From: Oscillospiraceae bacterium
Lineage (GTDB): Bacteria; Bacillota; Clostridia; Oscillospirales; Acutalibacteraceae
Direction of reading: 5' to 3'
Length of the DNA: 64,000 nucleotides
NCBI GenBank assembly: GCA_910574995.1
Contig: CAJTCS010000002.1
Span: 304,128 to 368,127 of the forward strand
Shown here: piece after piece, positions 58,299 through 64,000 of the stretch
How positions within the stretch are numbered: the first letter of the stretch is position 1
Layout: each line of letters begins with the position of its first letter
Made by a program: the position numbers and the translations under genes
The notes under the pieces: model-generated
The model's database searches: none
What the model was told of the DNA's origin: nothing
The model's input: only the letters and a program-made list of their open reading frames with translations

Positions 58299-58667
58299 TC
58301 AGCTTTTCCCAGCGATCTCCTCGGCCTTTTCCAAAATCAAGGCGGCGTTTTCGTCGATACCGGGCACCTGGCCATACTGGGCGTTAAGCTCTTGGATGTT
58401 CAGGGCACAGTCGCAAATGGCGGTGAGGGCCCCCTGGATGGACTGGAACCGGGCAGCCAGGCCCAGCCGCGCCTCCATATCGAACAGCTGCTGTTCGGCC
58501 CGCTTGATAGCGTCCCGCACGCCTTGGCGGGTGATGGCCCACTCCTCGGCAATCTCCGCCAGGGACAGGTCTTCGTTGTAATAGGCCTCGATGACCTCCC
58601 GCTGCTTTTCGGTGAGCATGTCCCCGTAGAAGTCTAACAGATAGGAGACTTTCAGGTCTTTTGCCAC
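58299..58667 (-). CDS. ylxM: YlxM-like putative DNA-binding protein
   Basis: This 122-residue protein begins with GTG (VAKDLKVSYLLDFYGDMLTE) and matches the YlxM/p13 family, a sigma-factor-like helix-turn-helix protein linked to SRP expression. The HTH region is LAEIAEEWAITRQGVRDAIKR. It has a perfect promoter upstream and leads the SRP-ribosome block. Confidence 0.93.
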   Translation of the reverse strand: MAKDLKVSYLLDFYGDMLTEKQREVIEAYYNEDLSLAEIAEEWAITRQGVRDAIKRAEQQLFDMEARLGLAARFQSIQGALTAICDCALNIQELNAQYGQVPGIDENAALILEKAEEIAGKS

Positions 58668-58723
58668 TGGGCGCGCCCCGCTTTCCGCTGCAAGTGTAAA
58701 GTTTTTCTCTTTACAGCTTCTTT

Positions 58724-58752
58724 ATTATACAAGAGGCGCGGGGATTTGTCAA
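58724..58752 (-). promoter_or_regulatory. Promoter of the ylxM-ffh block
   Basis: TTGACA (58752-58747) and TATAAT (58729-58724) are exactly 17 bases apart on the minus strand: full consensus. Confidence 0.9.
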
Positions 58753-58776
58753 CTGGCAACCCCGTATATTTTTTGA

Positions 58777-58805
58777 TTTACTTTCTGCGCTTTCTATGGT
58801 AAAAT
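58777..58805 (+). promoter_or_regulatory. Promoter of the threonine aldolase operon
   Basis: TTTACT (58777-58782) and TAAAAT (58800-58805) are 17 bases apart. It is back-to-back with the ylxM promoter. Confidence 0.6.
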
Positions 58806-58872
58806 TGAGAATATATAGCTTTTTATATATGGAAAAGCCGGAGGGCTATTTTTTTAGGAAGGGGAAGGACAC

Positions 58873-59925
58873 ATGGTATATTTCAACTGTGACTACACAG
58901 AAGGGGCGCACCCCAAAATCATGGATAAAATGGCGGCCAGCAACCTGGAGCAGACCCCGGGGTATGGCACAGACGCCTACTGTGAAAGGGCCCGCGCGCT
59001 TATCCGAAAGGAATGCCAGGCCCCAGACGCGGCCGTGCATTTCCTGGTGGGGGGCACCCAGGTGAACTTTACGGTGATACGGGCGGCGCTGCGGCCCCAC
59101 CAAGGTGTCATCGCGCCGGAGACAGGTCATATACACGTACACGAGACAGGGGCCGTGGAGGCCACCGGCCACAAGATCCTGGCATTGCCCTGCGGGGTAG
59201 AGGGGAAAATTACAGCCAGGCAGGTGGAAGAAGTGGCGGCCCAGCATTTTGCCGGAAGCATGCCCCCGGCGCACATGGTGCAGCCCAAGCTGGTGTACAT
59301 CTCCCAATCTACCGAGAACGGGGCCGTGTATACCAAAGCCGAGCTGGAAGCCCTGCATGGGACATGCCGGAAGTGGGGGCTGTACCTATTTGCCGACGGG
59401 GCGCGCATGGGCTATGGGCTGACAGCCCAGGGGGCCGACGTGACGCTGGCAGATATGGCCCGGCTGTGCGACGCTTTCACTATCGGGGGGACCAAGTGCG
59501 GCGCGCTGTTCGGCGAGGCGGCCGTGCTGGTAAACCCGGAATTGCAGCAAGATTTCCTGTATGCCGTGAAACAAAACGGGGGCATGCTGGCCAAGGGCCG
59601 GCTGCTGGGCATCCAGTTCGAAACGCTGTTCCAGGACGGGCTATACTATGAGATTTGCCGCCGGGCCAACGCCCTGGCCTACCGCATCGCGGAAGCCTGC
59701 CGGGAGGCAGGCTTTGCGGAGTACGCCCCCTCCCCCACCAACCAGCAGTTCTTCATCTTACCGGACGGGGCGCTGGGGGAATTGGAAAAAAGCTACCATT
59801 TCTCCTTCTGGGAAAAGGTGGACGAAGGCCATACGGCGGTGCGCATTTGCACCAGCTGGGCCACCACAGAGGAAAACGCGGAGAAATTGACGCGGGATAT
59901 ACGGGCGGCGGGGACGGCCCGGTGA
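58873..59925 (+). CDS. Low-specificity threonine aldolase
   Basis: This 350-residue PLP enzyme of the beta-eliminating lyase/threonine aldolase fold splits threonine or allo-threonine to glycine and acetaldehyde. The PLP lysine lies in FTIGGTKCGALFGEA; other blocks are HFLVGGTQVNFTVI and YLFADGARMGYGL (cofactor Asp). The start has AAGGGGAAGG. Its stop overlaps the GTG start of the ASCH gene. Confidence 0.92.
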   Translation: MVYFNCDYTEGAHPKIMDKMAASNLEQTPGYGTDAYCERARALIRKECQAPDAAVHFLVGGTQVNFTVIRAALRPHQGVIAPETGHIHVHETGAVEATGHKILALPCGVEGKITARQVEEVAAQHFAGSMPPAHMVQPKLVYISQSTENGAVYTKAELEALHGTCRKWGLYLFADGARMGYGLTAQGADVTLADMARLCDAFTIGGTKCGALFGEAAVLVNPELQQDFLYAVKQNGGMLAKGRLLGIQFETLFQDGLYYEICRRANALAYRIAEACREAGFAEYAPSPTNQQFFILPDGALGELEKSYHFSFWEKVDEGHTAVRICTSWATTEENAEKLTRDIRAAGTAR

Positions 59926-60323
59926 AAGCACTGAGCCTGCGGGAGCCCTGGGCGGCGCTGATCGTGGCAGGGAAAAAGCGCATAGAGACCCGCAGCTGGA
60001 GCACCCGTTATAGGGGCGCCCTCTATTTGCATGCCAGTGCGGCGAAAATAGACGAAAAGGACCCGCATATACGGCGGCTGCTGGCTTTGATCCCCGGTGT
60101 GCCCATGCAGTATGGGCACGTTGTATGCCAATGCAGGCTGGCAGCGTGCCTGCCTATGGATAGCGTTTTCCTGGCTGCAATAGAGCGGTATCCCATAGAG
60201 CGGCTGTGCGGCGAGTATGCCCCGGGCCGCTTTGCCTGGATATTGGAGGACATAGAGCCCTTGACGCGGCCGGTCCCTGCAAAGGGGATGCTGGGCCTTT
60301 GGGAATGGGAGGGAAACTTATGA
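59922..60323 (+). CDS. ASCH domain protein
   Basis: This 133-residue protein starts at GTG 59922, overlapping the aldolase stop. It matches ASCH domains (ALSLREPWAALIVAGKKRIE, with RYRGALYLHASA). ASCH proteins are small RNA-binding-like domains linked to translation or modified-nucleoside metabolism. The specific role is not known. It also overlaps the next gene by 4 bases. Confidence 0.85.
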   Translation: MKALSLREPWAALIVAGKKRIETRSWSTRYRGALYLHASAAKIDEKDPHIRRLLALIPGVPMQYGHVVCQCRLAACLPMDSVFLAAIERYPIERLCGEYAPGRFAWILEDIEPLTRPVPAKGMLGLWEWEGNL

Positions 60324-60940
60324 CCGAACTGTATTTTATCCGCCACTGCCAGCCCAATTACGAAAACCACGACGATACCTCCCGGGAATTGAGCCCCAAG
60401 GGGCGGGCGGACATCCGGCTGGTGACGGAATACCTGCGGGGCAAGGGAATCGGCGCGGTGCTTTCCAGCCCCTTCAAGCGTGCCTTTGATACGGTTGCGC
60501 CCTTTGCCCGGGACGCGGGCCTGCCTGTCGCCACTATGGACGGCCTACGGGAGCGCCAGGTGGACAGCGGATGGATCGAGGACTTCGACAGCTTTGCCCG
60601 CAGGCAGTGGGAGGATTTTTCTTATAAGCTTGACCACGGGGAATCCCTGGGCCAGGTGCAGGGACGCATGGTGGGCTGCCTGGATGAGATTCTGGCAGGA
60701 TATGAAGGCCAGCGGGTGGCCGTGGGCTCTCACGGCACGGCACTAAGCGTGCTGGTACACACGTTTCGGCCGGGCTTTGGGTACGGGGGCTTCCAGCGCA
60801 TCCGCGGCTTGATGCCCTGGGCCGTACATTTCACTTTTTCGGGGAAGGAGTGCGTAAACGTGGAGGAAACCGACCTGTTCACCGGGGAGACAAAATCGAT
60901 TGGTGGGCCGCTACCCGGTGCGGCCGCCTTCCGGGCCTGA
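60320..60940 (+). CDS. Histidine phosphatase family protein
   Basis: This 206-residue protein starts at 60320 after GGGAGGG, overlapping the ASCH stop (ATGA). The phosphohistidine motif is YFIRHCQPNYENH (RHG variant with Cys), SSPFKRAFDTV is the second Arg site, and VAVGSHGTALSVLV is the second His. It resembles phosphoglycerate-mutase-like phosphatases; RHC instead of RHG is seen in several active relatives. The substrate is unknown. Confidence 0.87.
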   Translation: MTELYFIRHCQPNYENHDDTSRELSPKGRADIRLVTEYLRGKGIGAVLSSPFKRAFDTVAPFARDAGLPVATMDGLRERQVDSGWIEDFDSFARRQWEDFSYKLDHGESLGQVQGRMVGCLDEILAGYEGQRVAVGSHGTALSVLVHTFRPGFGYGGFQRIRGLMPWAVHFTFSGKECVNVEETDLFTGETKSIGGPLPGAAAFRA

Positions 60941-60985
60941 AGGCAGGCGGCGGAAGGCGTATCGGACCTATACCTTCTTCAGGCC
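60934..60985 (+). terminator. Hairpin after the phosphatase gene
   Basis: GGCCTGAAG (60934-60942) pairs with CTTCAGGCC (60977-60985) and encloses a second, imperfect stem; TCTTTCC follows. It begins at the stop codon. It may be a terminator or a processing structure. Confidence 0.45.
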
Positions 60986-61067
60986 TCTTTCCATATAGAA
61001 ATGGGGAGCCCCTGCCCTTATTATACAGGGGTTCGTGTATGATTACAAAAGGAAGAGGCTTTTTACC

Positions 61068-62432
61068 ATGAAAAAAACAACGGACATGACCCAGGGCAAG
61101 CCCCTGGGCCTGCTGGTGGGCTTTGCCCTACCCCTGATGCTGGGCAGCCTGTGCCAGCTTCTGTACACCACTGTAGACAGCGCCGTGGTGGGCAGGCTGA
61201 TGGGTGTAGACGCGTTTGCGGCGGTGGGGGCGGCGGAATTTTTAAGCTGGCTGGTCTACGAGATCATCATTGGGCTGGTACAGGGCTTTGGGGTGCTGTT
61301 TGCCCAATTGTTTGGGAAAAAAGACGGGCAGGGCCTGCGCAACGCCATAGCCATGGCCATCCTCCTGTCATGGGGGATCGGCTCTTTGCTCACGGTGGCG
61401 GGGCTGCTTTGCGCGGGGCCTGTGCTTACGGCCATGGGCACGCCCGGCGATATCCATGCCAGCGCGCTGGTCTATGTGCGCTGGATGTACAGCGGCGCGC
61501 TTATCACCCTGGCCAACCGGCTTTCAGGCATATTGCTGCAGGCATTGGGCAACAGCCGGGCGCCTGTGGCCGCAAACCTGGCTTCCTGCGTGTTGAACAT
61601 CTTGCTGGACCTGCTTTTTGTGGGCGTGTTCCACTGGGGCGTGGCCGGTGTGGCCGCAGCCACGGTGCTGGCCCAGCTGGGCTCGTTTGGATATTGCCTG
61701 GCACGGCTGTGCGCCATCCCGGACGTCCGGCTCTGCCGGGAAGATTTCACCTTTTCCCCTGCCTGTGTGCGGGAGCTTCTGCGCTTGGGCCTCCCCCCGG
61801 CCATCCGCAACGGGGTGATCTCGGTGGGCGGGCTGTTTGTGCAATCTGCCATAAACAGCTATGGGAAGCTGTTCGTGGCGGGGATGACCGCCTCTAATAA
61901 ATTCTTTGGGCTCCTTACCTTGATGGGCGGCTCTTTAGACGGGGCTTTCGCCACCTTCAGCGCCCAAAACTTTGGCGCAGGGCGTATGCCCCGCATCCAG
62001 GCGGGGCTGCGGTGCTGTGTGCGGCTTACTTTCCTTACCTCGGCCGGAACGGCGGCGGTTGTCGCCTTGTTCGGCAGGCAGCTTATCGGCGCGCTGGTGA
62101 CAGGCGCCCCGGAGGACCTGGCAGAGATTACCCAGGCTGGATATGAGTATCTGCTGCTGCTGGCCATTACGGTGCCCCTTATGTTCCTGTTGTGCTTGTA
62201 CCGCTCGGGCCTGCAAGGCATGGGCAGCACGTTGTCCCCCACCCTGTCCGGCTTTGTAGAGCTGGGTATGCGCATTTTGTGCGTGTTGCTGGCCCCGCAG
62301 GTATTGGGCCGCTGGGGCGTATACTTGGCCAACCCCCTGGGGTGGCTGGGGGCGGCGGCGCTGCTGGGGGTCTCGTACTGCCGGGTGTTCCGCAGGCGGG
62401 TGCGGGAACTGGGCGCATCTACAAAAGCATAG
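61068..62432 (+). CDS. MATE family efflux transporter
   Basis: This 454-residue protein has 12 membrane helices of the MATE type, exporting drugs or metabolites with Na+ or H+. It starts at 61068 (MKKTTDMTQGKPLGLLVGF) after GGAAGAGG. The family features VDSAVVGRLMGVDAFAAVG (first bundle) and the repeat around residue 250 are present. It ends in a strong terminator. Confidence 0.92.
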   Translation: MKKTTDMTQGKPLGLLVGFALPLMLGSLCQLLYTTVDSAVVGRLMGVDAFAAVGAAEFLSWLVYEIIIGLVQGFGVLFAQLFGKKDGQGLRNAIAMAILLSWGIGSLLTVAGLLCAGPVLTAMGTPGDIHASALVYVRWMYSGALITLANRLSGILLQALGNSRAPVAANLASCVLNILLDLLFVGVFHWGVAGVAAATVLAQLGSFGYCLARLCAIPDVRLCREDFTFSPACVRELLRLGLPPAIRNGVISVGGLFVQSAINSYGKLFVAGMTASNKFFGLLTLMGGSLDGAFATFSAQNFGAGRMPRIQAGLRCCVRLTFLTSAGTAAVVALFGRQLIGALVTGAPEDLAEITQAGYEYLLLLAITVPLMFLLCLYRSGLQGMGSTLSPTLSGFVELGMRILCVLLAPQVLGRWGVYLANPLGWLGAAALLGVSYCRVFRRRVRELGASTKA

Positions 62433-62443
62433 AAAAAGAGGCT

Positions 62444-62480
62444 GGGCCTTTCCGCCGCTGGCGGAAGGGCCCGCTTTTTC
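62444..62480 (+). terminator. Terminator of the MATE gene
   Basis: GGGCCTTTCCGCC (62444-62456) pairs with GGCGGAAGGGCCC (62460-62472), with one G-U pair, and is followed by GCTTTTTC. Confidence 0.85.
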
Positions 62481-62550
62481 TGCCACATAGGCAACAATAA
62501 CAATAGCAACAGGCCTTTCATGGGGATTCTACCAATTTTCCCCTTTTTTC

Positions 62551-62589
62551 CGCAAATGATTTGCGCAGGATTCCCAGGTGTGTTATACT
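62551..62589 (+). promoter_or_regulatory. MFS gene promoter with overlapping palindrome
   Basis: TTGCGC (62561-62566) and TATACT (62584-62589) are 17 bases apart. A perfect palindrome, CGCAAAT-G-ATTTGCG (62551-62565), overlaps the -35 box and is a likely repressor site. Confidence 0.6.
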
Positions 62590-62641
62590 ATGAAATGTGA
62601 AAGGAAAAATCGGGAACGAACATGAAGGATGTGTATTTTGT

Positions 62642-63880
62642 ATGAGTTCGGCTAAAAAATCCAACCGGCGGCACTGGCTTATCTTGGTAGCCTGTTGCGG
62701 CCTGACCGCCAGCGCCATCGGCGTGTTCACCAACTCCCTGGGCGTATTCTATACGGCCGTATCCGAGAGCCTGGGTGTGGGCCGGGGGGCTATCGCTATG
62801 CATGTGACCCTATCCACCCTGGCCACGGCCGCCCTTACGCCAGTGGCCGCCAAATTGCTTTACAAGGCCCCGTTGCGGCTGTACCTGGGCTTCGGCATAG
62901 CAGTTAGCTGTACCACCACGGCCCTGATGTCCTTTGCGGACAGCCTGTGGCAGTTTTATGTGCTGGGTACACTGCGGGGCGTTGGCATCGCTTTCTTTTC
63001 CATCCTGCCTGTCACCGCTGTCATCAGCAACTGGTTCCACAAACGCAACGGCCTGGCAGTGGGCATTTCCCTTTCCTTCAGCGGCCTAAGCGGGGCCATT
63101 TTCAGCCCCCTGTTCACCTGGATCATCGAGGCCTGGAGCTGGCAGTCCGCCTATCTATGCATGGCAGGCTTTGGCTTCCTTTTGGCCCTTCCCGCTGTAT
63201 TCCTCCTGCGGCTGACCCCAGAGGAGATTGGCCTGGCCCCCTATGGCGGCAGCCCGGTAGACCGTAGTGCGCCAGCCGCCCAGGTGGGTTCTCAAGAAAA
63301 AGCAAAGCTATACCTGCCCGCCTTGGCTTTGGTATGCCTGTTTTCCATTTTGCTTACATCGGTGACGGCCCTAGGCCAGCATTTCCCCAGCCTGGCCGTA
63401 GCCGCCGGGATGACCGCCCAGGTGGGGGCTATGATGGTATCGGCGGGCATGGTGGGCAACATCGTATCAAAGCTGATCATTGGGGTTTTAAGCGACCACA
63501 AGGGCCCCTTCTTTGCCTGCACCTGTATGATCGTCACCAACGCCTTAGCCCTGGGGGTTCTGTTGAACCTGCCTGGCGGAATGCCAGCCATCGCTTTAGG
63601 CACGGCTTTCTTCTACGGGGCCGTATACTCGGTGGGGGCGGCGGGCATCTCCCTGCTGACCCGGGGTATGTTCGGCGCGGAACAATACACTTCTGCCTAT
63701 TCCATCGTCTCCCTGTTTTCCAATTCTGGCAGCGCCTTTGCCTTGACGCTTGTTGGGCTGGTATATGACCTGACCGGCGGCTATACAGTGGCGTTGATAG
63801 GAGGGATTGCCATACAGGCCGCCAACCTGGCGCTGCTGTTCTGCATGGCGCGGATGCGGAAAAGGAGGGTTGGGTACTAG
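62642..63880 (+). CDS. MFS transporter
   Basis: This 412-residue major facilitator has 12 membrane segments. The start is taken at 62642 (MSSAKKSNRRHWLILVACCG) with AAGGA 12 bases upstream. A conserved GLAVGISLSFSGLSGAIFSP segment and loop-8/9 motif GVLSDHKGPFFACT suggest the OFA/oxalate-formate-like group. The substrate is unknown. It has its own operator-bearing promoter. Confidence 0.88.
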   Translation: MSSAKKSNRRHWLILVACCGLTASAIGVFTNSLGVFYTAVSESLGVGRGAIAMHVTLSTLATAALTPVAAKLLYKAPLRLYLGFGIAVSCTTTALMSFADSLWQFYVLGTLRGVGIAFFSILPVTAVISNWFHKRNGLAVGISLSFSGLSGAIFSPLFTWIIEAWSWQSAYLCMAGFGFLLALPAVFLLRLTPEEIGLAPYGGSPVDRSAPAAQVGSQEKAKLYLPALALVCLFSILLTSVTALGQHFPSLAVAAGMTAQVGAMMVSAGMVGNIVSKLIIGVLSDHKGPFFACTCMIVTNALALGVLLNLPGGMPAIALGTAFFYGAVYSVGAAGISLLTRGMFGAEQYTSAYSIVSLFSNSGSAFALTLVGLVYDLTGGYTVALIGGIAIQAANLALLFCMARMRKRRVGY

Positions 63881-63904
63881 GGCCTGCCTTATATACAGTC
63901 AAAA

Positions 63905-63971
63905 CCTCCGGCAAAGCCGGAGGCATGAATAGCCCTAGAAGGGCATAATACGGACAAAACCCCTAAAGGGG
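63905..63971 (+). repeat. Three tandem hairpins at the window edge
   Basis: CCTCCGGC-AAA-GCCGGAGG (63905-63923), GCCCT-AGA-AGGGC (63932-63944) and CCCCT-AA-AGGGG (63960-63971) follow each other within 67 bases. Such tandem hairpins are seen at the left end of IS200/IS605-type elements; this is only a suggestion because the window stops. Confidence 0.45.
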
Positions 63972-64000
63972 TCCCGAAAAGGTCTGCCAACTGCATTGCT

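Overview
The window is a dense, roughly 60% G+C stretch of a Clostridia-type (Firmicutes) chromosome. The most likely source is a spore-forming gut bacterium of the Oscillospirales/Ruminococcaceae kind; this placement is inferred from gene content and order and was not tested by phylogeny. Sporulation genes (yqfC, yqfD, a YlbJ-like protein, a SpoVD-type PBP), a Gram-positive dcw cluster, CdaA/CdaR, HPr with His15 and Ser46, and a T-box leader all fit. A GH29 fucosidase and an N-acetylhexosamine-kinase-like protein fit life on host or plant glycans. No rRNA, tRNA, CRISPR array or complete insertion sequence was seen.

Layout. 1-6 kb: transglutaminase-like protein, alpha-L-fucosidase, and a secreted SLH-anchored polysaccharide deacetylase. 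6-15 kb, minus strand: mutS2, an acetyltransferase, then the conserved yqfC-yqfD-(TfoX C-terminal)-phoH-ybeY-dgkA-era-yqzL-recO block. 15-18 kb, plus strand: YlbJ-like protein and a uracil/xanthine permease with a structured leader. 17.8-27.5 kb, minus: M18 aminopeptidase, small membrane protein, lytic transglycosylase, a TsaC/Sua5-CoaE fusion, prfA, DUF951, cdaR-cdaA, cysteine desulfurase and DUF3343. 27.9-31.6 kb, plus: a membrane protein with a decayed GHKL domain, a NahK-like kinase and a Gfo/Idh/MocA oxidoreductase. 31.8-47.6 kb, minus: ileS with its T-box, a C39-like peptidase, then the dcw cluster ftsQ-murA-(DUF3795)-murG-ftsW-mraY-spoVD-ftsL-rsmH-mraZ. 47.7-58.8 kb, minus: a coiled-coil protein, coaD, rsmD, uvrC, an acetyltransferase, HPr, and the ylxM-ffh-rpsP-khpA-rimM-trmD block with three extra enzyme genes. 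58.8-63.9 kb, plus: threonine aldolase, ASCH protein, phosphatase, MATE and MFS transporters. The right edge carries three hairpins that may be the start of a mobile element.

How it works together. Most genes are housekeeping: wall precursor synthesis and division (dcw cluster), translation and rRNA/tRNA maturation (ileS, prfA, rimM, trmD, rsmH, rsmD, ybeY, era, TsaC), protein export (ffh), DNA repair (mutS2, recO, uvrC), CoA synthesis (coaD and the CoaE half of the fusion) and c-di-AMP signalling (cdaA/cdaR).

The least ordinary features are: the TsaC-CoaE fusion; a GHKL protein without visible catalytic residues; a two-hairpin intergenic repeat in three copies whose stems vary in a compensatory way; a second dispersed motif reaching into the 3' end of murG; two mutually exclusive hairpins ahead of the uracil permease; phased AAAGT boxes behind the mraZ promoter; and a perfect palindrome between the divergent yqfC and ylbJ-like genes.
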